41,783 nucleotides of DNA from Halobacillus alkaliphilus (GCF_900113125.1 NZ_FOOG01000018.1:22300-64082); one strand, 5' to 3'. Shown: positions 17,414-25,413, counted from the stretch's first letter. Translations and numbers: made by a program. Notes: a model not told the origin generated them from the letters alone.

Positions 17414-17950
17414 CTAAAATTGTAGAGCTAATTGGGAAAATGGCCAGTAGCGGACATCCACTTTTCCCACCACCGTTTCGATGGGTACGAAACCAAAATA
17501 GCGGCTGTCCAGACTGTCCCTGCGATTATCTCCTAAAACAAACAAGTGACCTTCAGGAACCTGCATTTGACCGGTGACACCTACTAAGGTAAAGTCGCTT
17601 GTGAAAGCCTTACCACCATGTGGTCTCAACGGTTCCAGATACGCCTCGTTTACGAGCTTTCCATTCACATAAAGCTCGTCATCCCTGACAGCTATTTCAT
17701 CTCCTCCTACACCGATTACCCGCTTCACATAATCTTCCTTTTCGTTAGCATGGAAAACGATCACGTCCTGTCTTCCAATTTCCTGTAAATCATAGACGAC
17801 TTTATTGACCATCAACAAGTTTCCGTCATACAAAGTAGGTTCCATGGATTCACCATCCACAATATAGCTTGCGAAAAAGAAAGAACGAAAAACGAAAGCT
17901 AGCAATAAAGCAAGCAATACAGTCCGGATGAGATTACGATATTTTTTCAT
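17414..17950 (-). CDS. lepB: Type I signal peptidase (SipV/SipT-like)
   Basis: This 178-residue membrane-anchored protease cleaves signal peptides from exported proteins. One N-terminal membrane segment lies at about residues 10-30. The catalytic Ser is in DGESMEPT (near 36), the catalytic Lys in DYVKRVIG (near 76), and the conserved GDNRRDSLDSRYFG box follows. Length and single anchor are typical of Gram-positive enzymes. TGGAGG lies 10 bases before the ATG. Its position between a TVP38 gene and addB matches sipV in B. subtilis. Confidence 0.93.
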   Translation of the reverse strand: MKKYRNLIRTVLLALLLAFVFRSFFFASYIVDGESMEPTLYDGNLLMVNKVVYDLQEIGRQDVIVFHANEKEDYVKRVIGVGGDEIAVRDDELYVNGKLVNEAYLEPLRPHGGKAFTSDFTLVGVTGQMQVPEGHLFVLGDNRRDSLDSRYFGFVPIETVVGKVDVRYWPFSQLALQF

Positions 17951-18005
17951 AGTTTAATCCTCCAGGTCTTCTTTCTACCCCTATTTTACCCTTCCCGGAT
18001 TAAAC

Positions 18006-18653
18006 TTAATCACTTACGCGCCCCCTTCTCGCTGCTCTTCTCTGAATCCGCTTTTCTATGTATTTACCTGCCGTCCAGAATAATAGAATACAGATTCCCA
18101 CAATAACCGATTTCATCGGATTTTGAGCAAACGAAGCGATACTTGAGCCCACATAAGCAATTGTAAAGATCATAACCGACTTTCCTAAAATCGCTGCCAG
18201 CATAAATTGCTGCCGGCTCACGTTCGATAGTCCTGACACGACATTAATAATGGATGAAGGTGAAAATGGAAAACACATTAAAAGAAACAACGGACCGAAC
18301 CCATGCTCTTCCACCCAGGTCATGACTTTTTTCACCTTTTCATGACGGGTGATAAAACGAAGGAACCGTTTTCTCCCAAGTCTTCGAATAATAAGAAAAA
18401 CGCAGAGGGCGCCCACTACGGAACCAATCCATGAATACAAAAACCCTTTAAACAAACCATACACGACCGAGTTTGCCAGCACAAAAGCCACTAAGGGCAG
18501 GATCGGCAGAAAAGCTTCCAGCAAAGGAAGCAGAATTCCCGGCAGTGGCCCGAAGCTTTCTAATTGTTCAAGCTGCTGGATCACGTAATCAAAAAGCTGA
18601 TCGTTTTCAGCCATTCTTTTATAACGCTCAAGTGAGAAAGTAAATAAGTACAT
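18006..18653 (-). CDS. TVP38/TMEM64 (VTT-domain) membrane protein
   Basis: Protein of about 216 residues from the DedA/TVP38 membrane superfamily, thought to move or scramble lipids across the membrane. The family core is visible as LEAFLPILPLVAFVLANSVV, FLYSWIGSVVGALCVFLI and FPFSPSSIINVVSGLSNVS. I take the start as ATG 18653, because AAGGAG at 18666-18671 precedes it; the open frame extends to 18707, where no ribosome binding site is seen. It probably leads the operon TVP38-lepB, as yhjE-sipV does in B. subtilis. Confidence 0.85.
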   Translation of the reverse strand: MYLFTFSLERYKRMAENDQLFDYVIQQLEQLESFGPLPGILLPLLEAFLPILPLVAFVLANSVVYGLFKGFLYSWIGSVVGALCVFLIIRRLGRKRFLRFITRHEKVKKVMTWVEEHGFGPLFLLMCFPFSPSSIINVVSGLSNVSRQQFMLAAILGKSVMIFTIAYVGSSIASFAQNPMKSVIVGICILLFWTAGKYIEKRIQRRAARRGRVSD

Positions 18654-18799
18654 GAGACGGTGCTGCTCCTTATTCACACCGAGAAAACCAGTGCTTCTTT
18701 TCTCCATTTTATATGAAACCTTCTCGTATGCCTACCAGAAATCTGTTTATTTCTAGCTTCCCCATCTTATTGCCATTTATAACCTTTTCCGAAATTTAC

Positions 18800-18830
18800 T
18801 TGCATAATATATTACTTCACGTGATATAAT
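18800..18830 (+). promoter_or_regulatory. Sigma-A promoter of the yhjD-like gene
   Basis: TTGCAT at 18800-18805 and TATAAT at 18825-18830 are separated by 19 bp. The -10 is extended (TGATATAAT), which can compensate for the long spacing. Confidence 0.6.
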
Positions 18831-18837
18831 AAAAACA

Positions 18838-18849
18838 GAACAAACGTTC
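18838..18849. promoter_or_regulatory. Possible LexA (SOS) box
   Basis: GAACAAACGTTC matches all twelve inner positions of the Bacillus LexA box GAAC-RNRY-GTTY; the outermost C and G of the 14-bp consensus are not present. It starts 8 bp after the -10 of the yhjD-like gene, so a bound repressor would block transcription start. Confidence 0.55.
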
Positions 18850-18868
18850 CCTTTTGGAGGAGAATAGT

Positions 18869-19285
18869 ATGCGTTATTTAAAACAAAAAGAGCTGGATCT
18901 GGCTTCACGCTATTTATTTCTATCAATGGCGATTGCTGTTATCAAGCAAGATCGGAAGCACTTTGAATTAGGGAAATTTAAAATAAAAGAACCTTATTTA
19001 GAACTGTTGGGAAAGATGGAGCTCGAGGCACGCGAAGAACGGAGAAAGCTTCGCCAGAAAATGGATCACCACAAGCTGCAAGTCGTTGAAACCGGCAGAA
19101 ATGATTCATTCACCTCATTTCTATTCTTGGCTCATGGCTACGAAGAGAAACGAAACTACTTTAACCCGGCCATCCGCAAGAAAGTAGAAGTAATTCTATC
19201 AGAACTTATGAAGAGGTCCCAAATCTCAAATCGTGAGAAGCATCCAGCGGGGGTTGAGAAGCGTGCAGACGATCCTCAAGAATAA
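18869..19285 (+). CDS. YhjD-like small protein
   Basis: This 138-residue, mostly helical and charged cytoplasmic protein starts MRYLKQKELDLASRYLFLSM, with KIKEPYLELLGKMELEAREE in the first half. The gene's position between comK and the TVP38-lepB genes, and its length, resemble yhjD of B. subtilis, but I assign the name only tentatively and no function. The start at 18869 is chosen because GGAGGAG lies 7 bases upstream; the frame is open from a TTG at 18854. Its last 80 bases overlap the convergent comK gene. A LexA-like box at its transcription start suggests DNA-damage induction. Confidence 0.7.
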   Translation: MRYLKQKELDLASRYLFLSMAIAVIKQDRKHFELGKFKIKEPYLELLGKMELEAREERRKLRQKMDHHKLQVVETGRNDSFTSFLFLAHGYEEKRNYFNPAIRKKVEVILSELMKRSQISNREKHPAGVEKRADDPQE

Positions 19286-19733
19286 ATCTGAAATGAGCAG
19301 TGCGGTGAAGCTGGTTGGCAAACATCCCCACCGATACGGGAAGATTGAGGCTTGTCCCATTGGAAAATTGTATCGTGGTCGTATGATCGCTTTCACCCTT
19401 GTGGGTATGGATGTATTTTAAAGCGATCCAGGAGCACTCTTTACGTTTAGGAGAAATAATTGGGAAGAAGTATATACCCATCGCTTCAGATATCACAATA
19501 GGAGGTTTGTGGGTGTAGCTGGTCACTTGCTTTGTACCTAGAATACGGCCTTCCAGACTGCTTGCAAAATAACGGCAGGAATCATCGACCACCTGGCTTG
19601 GACATTTTAATACTTCAAAGCTTCCATGCTGCTCCACCACGTGTGTAATCACTTGCCCTTGCTGATCATACTTAGCAATCAGCGCCATCGTTTGAGGGTT
19701 CACCTCATATTCTTTTTTTTGAAGATACTCCAT
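19206..19733 (-). CDS. comK: ComK-family competence transcription factor
   Basis: This protein of 175 residues has clear ComK signatures: SQVVDDSCRYFASSLEGR, YTHKPPIVIS, IYFFPIISPKRKECSWI, TIQFSNGTSLNLPVSVGMFA and NQLHRTAHFRFILEDR. ComK activates DNA-uptake genes and, in B. subtilis, binds DNA as a tetramer at AAAA-N5-TTTT boxes. The C-terminus ends DLRFGTSS, shorter than B. subtilis ComK, and lacks an FMLYPK-like motif, the MecA/ClpCP recognition site. The start is ATG 19733 (AAAGGA 11 bases upstream) or 19745, where the ribosome binding site is too close. The 3' end overlaps the yhjD-like gene convergently. Confidence 0.85.
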   Translation of the reverse strand: MEYLQKKEYEVNPQTMALIAKYDQQGQVITHVVEQHGSFEVLKCPSQVVDDSCRYFASSLEGRILGTKQVTSYTHKPPIVISEAMGIYFFPIISPKRKECSWIALKYIHTHKGESDHTTTIQFSNGTSLNLPVSVGMFANQLHRTAHFRFILEDRLHASQPPLDASHDLRFGTSS

Positions 19734-19745
19734 TCTAGTAATCAT

Positions 19746-20048
19746 CCTTTCTATTAAGCCGGCGGTAGTTCATCCTGGACCCCGCCGCTTATCTTCTTAA
19801 ATTTACCATAATACTGAGTATAAAGTCTAAACATTCTTAATAAATGTGGAATTATTCCAATTCTGATATACTACGGTTATGCCTCCTCTTTTTGCCTGGT
19901 TTGTTGTTCTCCGTCTCCTTCTTTCTCACTTTGACCGAAGTCCGGATTCAGCAATGTAAAAAAATCGAGTTCTGGCTGAAGATTTGGTTTATCTTTCAAT
20001 TGACGTACCCCCATATCATTTTTCAATTATTCTAAAGGAGGAATATAC
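19746..20048. other. Intergenic region upstream of comK and the DUF3939-like gene
   Basis: About 300 bp between divergent genes. It is AT-rich and contains a perfect inverted repeat, TGGAATTATTCCA, at 19847-19859. No clear AAAA-N5-TTTT ComK box was found. A short frame at 19844-20035 has no ribosome binding site and is not called a gene. Confidence 0.45.
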
Positions 20049-20513
20049 GTGTGGAACCGTAAAAAAAAGCAAAAACCTAAGCAAAATGATCAACCTCTGG
20101 AAATCAGTGATCTCTCCATCGACGATATCAGAAAAGCGGTTCATGCTTTCGCTGATCACAAACCCAATGAAGTTCCTCTTAGTGTCGTGATCAACCAGGA
20201 TCTAACTCTTGATTACGAACTTCTTGCTCCCTATTTACACGCTCTTCCCAGAAAAAACTTTTACATGTCACGGAAAACGTATGAGCTGTTTGAAGAGGAA
20301 GATTTGCAATTGGCTAAAGATATTGATATCGTACAGCAGGCTGTAGATGAATATATGAAACAAACTCAGGAAGTCCCCGTGATCGATAATGATCCTTATA
20401 AGAAGATAAATTATTATAAGCTTGAAAAGCTCGACCTGTTACCCGAAAGGCCAAAAAGGGACTTTTATATGACAACTGAAGAATTTATGATTACGTACAA
20501 GAAACCAAAGTAA
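20049..20513 (+). CDS. DUF3939-like protein
   Basis: This 154-residue soluble protein begins with a lysine-rich tail (MWNRKKKQKPKQ), then ISDLSIDDIRKAVHAFADH and LDYELLAPYLHALPRKNFYM. It closes with the pattern DEYMKQTQEVPVIDNDPYKK and FYMTTEEFMITYKKP. This resembles DUF3939 proteins of Bacillaceae; I am moderately sure. The start is GTG at 20049 behind AAGGAGG, 7 bases away. No signal peptide or membrane segment is seen, and the function is unknown. Confidence 0.65.
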   Translation: MWNRKKKQKPKQNDQPLEISDLSIDDIRKAVHAFADHKPNEVPLSVVINQDLTLDYELLAPYLHALPRKNFYMSRKTYELFEEEDLQLAKDIDIVQQAVDEYMKQTQEVPVIDNDPYKKINYYKLEKLDLLPERPKRDFYMTTEEFMITYKKPK

Positions 20514-21104
20514 GCGAATCTATACAGAATAGGGCAGAAATGTTTTCTTAAAAAAAGACAAAAAAAGGACCAATGCTATTGGAAGCATTGGCCAAAGAGA
20601 CGACTGGTTAACTTTTGAGTGAGGGATTAAATTTGAAAAAGTTCCTGTAAAGAAACTTCTTCACAGAATACACTCATCAGTAACAAAGTTACTGACCTAT
20701 TTATGATCACCACATCATAAATAGTTGAATCAATAAGCATCATCGCTTATCTATTCTTATTGTAATATACAAATAATTAAGATTCACCGAAAAGATATTG
20801 CGGAAGACCGCAACCGATTGCGTAGTTACTAGGATATGACATCTTACATCCAATACTTTACAAAACGACCACTTATATTTTGGCTATATAACTTCTTTTG
20901 CACCTTTACCATACAAATAATCTCCATTTCCTTTCCAGGACAAAAAACCTACAAACTCTAAAATCAATTGATTTTCTTTCTTTTGTTTTTGCACATGTAA
21001 TAGAATCATTGCGGGGTGCCGCATCAGCTGCGTGCACTCTTCCGAAACATATATTCAATAATATTGTAAGATAAGATCCATTTTGCACAAGAAAGGAACT
21101 GACC
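20514..21104. other. Hairpin-rich noncoding region
   Basis: There is no credible gene in these 590 bp. Between 20679 and 20820 there is a run of stem-loops: CAGTAAC/GTTACTG (loop 3), CTATTTATGAT/ATCATAAATAG (11 bp), ATAAGC/GCTTAT, and TTGCGG-AAGA-CCGCAA. Further on, TGCGG-GGTG-CCGCA lies near 21010. TGAATC (near 20726) can pair with GATTCA (near 20780) to enclose one of them. A minus-strand terminator at 20560-20591 would end a transcript read through the run. Confidence 0.45.
20560..20591 (-). terminator. Rho-independent terminator on the minus strand
   Basis: CCAATGCT and AGCATTGG form an 8-bp stem with a 6-nt loop; on the minus strand it is followed by TCCTTTTTTTG. No minus-strand protein gene lies upstream of it until 21791, so it would end an RNA from the hairpin-rich region. 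Confidence 0.65.
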
Positions 21105-21635
21105 ATGAGAACTCATTTCGTAGAATTAAAAGAACCTGCCTGCCATCTGGTTGATGCATTTAACCGATGGGAAAACGACCCTGAACTGATTCCACTCACA
21201 CGCCCTAATCAAAATCAATTTGAGGTGGAACGACGGTCGTTGATGACCCTGGAAGGTTTACAGGAAAGCCTCGCTCATCACAAGATTTACCTTATCTACC
21301 TGGATGAACAACTGGTCGGCTCAATGAATTACATGATTGATCCAGAACACCTTTTTAAAAAAGAACCTGGAACAGCATGGATTGGAATTACCATAGGGGA
21401 ACCAGAAGCCAGAGGCAAAGGAGCAGGGTATGAAGCGATCCGTTTTTTGGAAAAGCAAATCAAGAAGCAAGGACTCGTCCGTATCGAACTGGGGGTATTT
21501 GAATTTAACCTTCCCGCTCAGAAACTTTATCAGAACCTAGGATATAAAGAGATTGGCCGTATTCCTAATTTTACTTATTGGCAGGGGAAAATGTGGGAGG
21601 ATATCCGCATGGAAAAATATACAGACGAACTTTAA
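21105..21635 (+). CDS. GNAT-family N-acetyltransferase
   Basis: This 176-residue protein has the GNAT acetyl-CoA site: TAWIGITIGEPEARGKGAGY with the (R/Q)xxGxG/A loop near residue 103. FEFNLPAQKLYQNLGYKEIG, the typical C-terminal strand and helix, follows. The N-terminal part (NRWENDPELIPLTRP) resembles RimJ/RimL-type enzymes that acetylate amino groups of proteins or small molecules. AAAGGAA precedes the ATG. The substrate is not predictable. It shares a terminator with the convergent acyl-CoA ligase gene. Confidence 0.88.
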   Translation: MRTHFVELKEPACHLVDAFNRWENDPELIPLTRPNQNQFEVERRSLMTLEGLQESLAHHKIYLIYLDEQLVGSMNYMIDPEHLFKKEPGTAWIGITIGEPEARGKGAGYEAIRFLEKQIKKQGLVRIELGVFEFNLPAQKLYQNLGYKEIGRIPNFTYWQGKMWEDIRMEKYTDEL

Positions 21636-21666
21636 CTAAAAACCTCAGGAAACCCTAACTGGCGTA

Positions 21667-21713
21667 ATCAAAAAAGATTCCGGGGAACATGATGTTCCGG
21701 AATCTTTTTTGAT
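21667..21713. terminator. Bidirectional terminator
   Basis: A perfect 17-bp stem (ATCAAAAAAGATTCCGG against its complement) with a 13-nt loop lies between the convergent GNAT and acyl-CoA ligase genes. It has a U-run on either strand. Confidence 0.92.
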
Positions 21714-21790
21714 GGACTGTCCCTAAAAAACAGCCTACCTATATCCACTTATATTATCTCTGTACTATCTCAGTTTTAGAGTCTAACTCA

Positions 21791-23329
21791 TTAAGATTGA
21801 GCCAGTTTTTCGCGTAAATTCTTTCGCAGGATTTTACCGGTCGTGTTTTTAGGCAGTTCTTCCATGAACTCTATCCGGGAAGGAACTTTATACTTAGCTA
21901 AATGCTCCCGGCAGTACTCGTGCAATGCGTGTTCATTAATGGAAGGATTGCTGGATACTACAAAGCTGATGACAGTTTCGCCAAGCTCGGGGTCAGGTGC
22001 TCCGACTACAGCGACTTCCGTAATATCCGGATGATTATATAATACCTCCTCTACTTCTCTTGGATAGACATTGTAGCCGCCTACAAGAATCATATCCTTT
22101 TTACGATCCACAATATAAAAATAACCTTCTTCATCCACTCGTGCCATATCTCCTGTGTAAAGCCAGCCATCTCGAATGGTTACAGCCGTTTCCTCAGGTA
22201 ACTTATAATAGCCTTTCATCACGTTCGGACCGCGGACGATCAATTCGCCTACTTCTCCGACCGGAACCTCATCTCCAAGTTCGTCCACCACTTTATTTTC
22301 TACATTACGAATGTTGGCCCCAATTGAACCTGCTTTTCGAGGGCGATCAAGAGGGTTGAAGGTCGTAACAGGAGAAGCCTCTGATAAACCATATCCCTCT
22401 GAGATCCGCACATTAAATTGTTTTTCAAACGACTCCAACAGAGCAACAGGCAGAGAAGAGCCGCCGGATATGCAGAGTCTTATATTGGAAAATGTGTGAA
22501 CTTGATCCTTGCCGGTTTGCTGCAGGTAATTATACATAGTTGGTACGCCCGCAAAGACGGTAGCTTGATATTCCTCAGCTATGGTAAAGACATTCTGCGG
22601 GGAGAATTTCGGCACAATTAAGACCGTCCCTCCGTTCATAATCGGAGCATTTAAAGCGACCGTTAAGCAGAATACATGGAACATAGGTAAAGTAGCGATG
22701 ACGCGATCCTCCGATGATATCTGCAAGTAATTGGCGACATCTACCGCATTGGAATACAAGTTTTTGTGCGTGAGCATTGCTCCTTTGGGTTTACCTGTTG
22801 TTCCGGAAGTGTAGAGAATAACAGCCGTATCTTCACTATCCAGACTTGGGGGGGCGTAATCCAGTTTCCCTTCTGACAATACGTTTGTAAACGATTTCAT
22901 TTTTGGGGATAACGAAGAGTTGTTCAAATCAATGCCTGAACCTGTGTCTGCAGTAAAGTAGTGATACACCTCTAACTGGTCGTCCATTTTCTCAAATAGT
23001 TCAAGTAATACATCCATCGTGATGACAGCTTTCACATCCCCGTTCTTCAGGATGTAGCTCATTTCATCGGCTGTATAAGTCGGATTGATAGGAATAACCG
23101 TGATCCCTGCACGCAATGCACCGTACAAGCCGATCATAAACAGCGGACTGTTTCCACTGACAAGGGCAATGTGGTCATGCCTCCCGTAGCCTAATTCGGT
23201 CAATCTGGAAGCGAACTTCGTAACCGATGCATCGAATTCCTGATAACTCACCTTTTGTCCCTGAAATATGTAAGCATCTTTAGAAGGGTTACGCTGAGCT
23301 GTTACGGACAACTGTTCACTTAAATTCAT
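21791..23329 (-). CDS. lcfB: Long-chain fatty acid-CoA ligase
   Basis: This 512-residue AMP-forming acyl-CoA ligase activates fatty acids for beta-oxidation or lipid recycling. It has the AMP-binding motif TAVILYTSGTTGKPKGAMLT, then GYGLSEASPV, WLYTGDMARVDEEGY, and the C-terminal catalytic Lys region PKNTTGKILRKNL. A perfect FadR-type operator sits upstream at 23352. Its place near lplJ and yhfI matches lcfB (yhfL) in B. subtilis. A GGGGAGT site precedes the ATG. Confidence 0.92.
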   Translation of the reverse strand: MNLSEQLSVTAQRNPSKDAYIFQGQKVSYQEFDASVTKFASRLTELGYGRHDHIALVSGNSPLFMIGLYGALRAGITVIPINPTYTADEMSYILKNGDVKAVITMDVLLELFEKMDDQLEVYHYFTADTGSGIDLNNSSLSPKMKSFTNVLSEGKLDYAPPSLDSEDTAVILYTSGTTGKPKGAMLTHKNLYSNAVDVANYLQISSEDRVIATLPMFHVFCLTVALNAPIMNGGTVLIVPKFSPQNVFTIAEEYQATVFAGVPTMYNYLQQTGKDQVHTFSNIRLCISGGSSLPVALLESFEKQFNVRISEGYGLSEASPVTTFNPLDRPRKAGSIGANIRNVENKVVDELGDEVPVGEVGELIVRGPNVMKGYYKLPEETAVTIRDGWLYTGDMARVDEEGYFYIVDRKKDMILVGGYNVYPREVEEVLYNHPDITEVAVVGAPDPELGETVISFVVSSNPSINEHALHEYCREHLAKYKVPSRIEFMEELPKNTTGKILRKNLREKLAQS

Positions 23330-23351
23330 GAATGACTCCCCTTTTTTATTC

Positions 23352-23369
23352 TGAATGAATAATCATTCA
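23352..23369. promoter_or_regulatory. FadR-type operator
   Basis: TGAATGAATAATCATTCA is a perfect 7-bp inverted repeat with a 4-bp centre. It matches the Bacillus FadR site TGAATGA-N4-TCATTCA as I remember it. It lies 23 bp upstream of the acyl-CoA ligase ATG, where a repressor released by long-chain acyl-CoA would control the gene. Confidence 0.8.
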
Positions 23370-23441
23370 TAATATTGTTTTAAATTTTCAATCTAATTAT
23401 AAAATACTGACAATTAATTAGCAAGTTTCGTCAAAGAGTAT

Positions 23442-23476
23442 AAAAAAGATCCCTCACCACATGAGGAATCTTTTAG
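23442..23476 (-). terminator. Rho-independent terminator after lplJ
   Basis: On the minus strand AAAGATTCCTCA pairs with TGAGGGATCTTT around a 5-nt loop and is followed by TTT. It is 57 bp beyond the lplJ stop, upstream of the acyl-CoA ligase promoter. Confidence 0.8.
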
Positions 23477-23532
23477 CTGACTGTATGAATGATCACTTAA
23501 GGGATTTACTCTTATCTTCTTTGCAAAAAGCT

Positions 23533-24534
23533 TTAGTATACGATATCCAAAAATTGTTCAATATTGATTTTGCCTAAATACTGGGAAATATCAATATCCT
23601 GGAGAGCTTCTGCGATTGCCTGACGGTTGTATTGCGTGCCAATCAGTTTCTCTTCTACATCTGTGATGTCCCCTACGCCGAAAAAGTCGCCATAAATTTT
23701 AGCATTTTTAATATAGCCTTTCGCTACATCCAGACGTATATCATAGCTGCCGGCACCTTCAATGCGCTCGGTATGCTGAATATTGAATTTAGGGGATTTT
23801 CCATAATTCCAGTCCCAGTTGCGGTATCTCTCTTCTGAAAGCTTATAGATCTTCTCCCAATCTTCTTCCGTTAACTTATACTGTGGCACATCTTTTACAT
23901 CTTCAACGTCGAAAATATGACGCAGTATAAGATTCTTGAATTCCTGCATGGAGATTTTTTCTTCCAGAAACTCAGAAATATTCGCTACGCGGCTGCGAAT
24001 GGATTTGATGCCCTTGGATTTAATCTTTTCGGTTTTCACATTAAGAGCAGATACTACATTTTCAATTTCTGAATCCAGCATCAGCGTTCCATGACTGAAC
24101 ATCCGCCCTTTGGTTGAAAATTGAGCATTTCCTGAAATTTTCCGTCCATCTTCAGCAACTACATCATTTCGTCCGGATAATTCCGCGTTCACACCGATCT
24201 GCTTCAGCGCTTCTGTTACTGGTTTAGTGAATTTAGCAAAGTCGTGAAAGCTGTCCCCATCGTCCTTCGTAATAAAACTAAAGCTTAAATTACCAAGGTC
24301 GTGGTAAACCGCTCCCCCGCCAGATAACCGGCGTACGACATGAATACCGTTCTCCTCCACGTAATTGGTATTAATTTCTTCCACTGTATTCTGGTTCTTC
24401 CCAATGATAATGGAAGGCTCATTCACATAAAAAAGCAGGTACGTTTCGTTAATATCGAGGTTTTTCAACGCGTACTCCTCAATCGCAAGGTTAATCGTAG
24501 GATCATTGATTCCTTCGTGATCAATAAATAGCAT
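23533..24534 (-). CDS. lplJ: Lipoate-protein ligase LplJ
   Basis: This protein of about 333 residues attaches lipoate, via lipoyl-AMP, to Lys residues of 2-oxoacid dehydrogenase E2 subunits and GcvH. It has SIIIGKNQNTVEEIN, VRRLSGGGAVYHDLGNLSFS (lipoate site) and DGRKISGNAQF with the catalytic Lys, plus the extra C-terminal domain from about residue 250. The start is MLFIDHEG at 24534, as in B. subtilis; GAAAGG is 9 bases upstream. A GTG at 24552 opens the frame earlier but overlaps that ribosome binding site. Confidence 0.93.
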   Translation of the reverse strand: MLFIDHEGINDPTINLAIEEYALKNLDINETYLLFYVNEPSIIIGKNQNTVEEINTNYVEENGIHVVRRLSGGGAVYHDLGNLSFSFITKDDGDSFHDFAKFTKPVTEALKQIGVNAELSGRNDVVAEDGRKISGNAQFSTKGRMFSHGTLMLDSEIENVVSALNVKTEKIKSKGIKSIRSRVANISEFLEEKISMQEFKNLILRHIFDVEDVKDVPQYKLTEEDWEKIYKLSEERYRNWDWNYGKSPKFNIQHTERIEGAGSYDIRLDVAKGYIKNAKIYGDFFGVGDITDVEEKLIGTQYNRQAIAEALQDIDISQYLGKINIEQFLDIVY

Positions 24535-24602
24535 CATTCTCATCCTTTCCACAAAGACTGTTCTAATTCTCTATTGTAATGGTTTCGACATGTTTAGACA
24601 AT

Positions 24603-25334
24603 CTATTCTCCCCACGTTAAACCTTCCGAGGCTACTTGAATAGTTCCTTCAAAAACATCCTGCGCTTCCTGAAGCAGCCGTCCCTGTACACCAAAGTGAG
24701 GCAGATGGCTAAGCCATAGGGTACCGACGGAAGCCTCAGCTGCAATTGAAGCCGCTTCTGTACTCGTCATATGGCCAGGTCCTTTTCCGTCCATTCCTTT
24801 AAAGAAATTAGTATCCGTAATTAGAAGATCAGCATTCTTAGCAAATTCACCCCACTCAGAGAAGTAACTAGTATCTGCTGTGTAAACAACTGTTTCATTT
24901 CCATCCGTAATGCTCATCCCATAACAAGGAACCGGATGCTCTGTTTTCTGAAAATCAATCGTAAACGGTCCTACCTGCAGGCTCTTGCCCGGATCATACT
25001 CCACCCCTTTGGTGTATTGATGAGTCAAGGCTTTAAATGCTTCTTTATCTTCCTTGTGACCGTAAATTGGAAGAACTTCATTGGTGTCGTTCAGGGAGTT
25101 CTGTACAAGATAAGCGTACTGTAAAGGGCCAATATCAGCGATATGATCGTGGTGGTAATGTGACAGCACCACCGCATCCAAATCCATAAGATTGGTGAAC
25201 TGCTGCAGCCTGGATAGCACACCACTTCCGCAATCAACGAGCATTTTGAACCCGTCCTCTTCATATAAATATCCTGAAGTAGCGCTTCCTGCCTCAGGGT
25301 AGGCTCCCCAATAACCGATTACTGTAACTTTCAT
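24603..25334 (-). CDS. yhfI: Metallo-beta-lactamase-fold hydrolase (YhfI-like)
   Basis: This 243-residue protein has the MBL zinc motif SHYHHDHIAD near residue 60, TADTSYFSEW with the second-site Asp, and SHLPHFGV near the end with a His. The N-terminus MKVTVIGYWGAYPEAGSATS fits the YhfI group, which resembles RNase Z-like and phosphodiesterase enzymes. The substrate is unknown. Start 25334 is chosen because AAGGAG is 9 bases upstream; the frame is open from a GTG at 25343 that overlaps this site. Neighbours lplJ and yhfH are as in B. subtilis. Confidence 0.88.
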   Translation of the reverse strand: MKVTVIGYWGAYPEAGSATSGYLYEEDGFKMLVDCGSGVLSRLQQFTNLMDLDAVVLSHYHHDHIADIGPLQYAYLVQNSLNDTNEVLPIYGHKEDKEAFKALTHQYTKGVEYDPGKSLQVGPFTIDFQKTEHPVPCYGMSITDGNETVVYTADTSYFSEWGEFAKNADLLITDTNFFKGMDGKGPGHMTSTEAASIAAEASVGTLWLSHLPHFGVQGRLLQEAQDVFEGTIQVASEGLTWGE

Positions 25335-25384
25335 CTTTACCACTCCTTATATCTTTATACCTATTTTTTAATTGTTTTATAACA

Positions 25385-25413
25385 GACTGTTGATTTCTGC
25401 ATATTGTTATAAT
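25385..25413 (+). promoter_or_regulatory. Probable promoter of yhfH
   Basis: TATAAT at 25408-25413 has an extended TGT in front. The best -35, GACTGT at 25385, is 17 bp upstream and weak. It lies 40 bp before the yhfH start and points away from the yhfI gene. Confidence 0.5.

Noticed and set aside
19844-20035. 63-codon hydrophobic reading frame between comK and the DUF3939-like gene
   Set aside because: No ribosome binding site before its ATG and no recognisable family.
20906-21106. 66-codon minus-strand frame before the GNAT gene
   Set aside because: No ribosome binding site or family features; it covers part of the hairpin-rich noncoding region.
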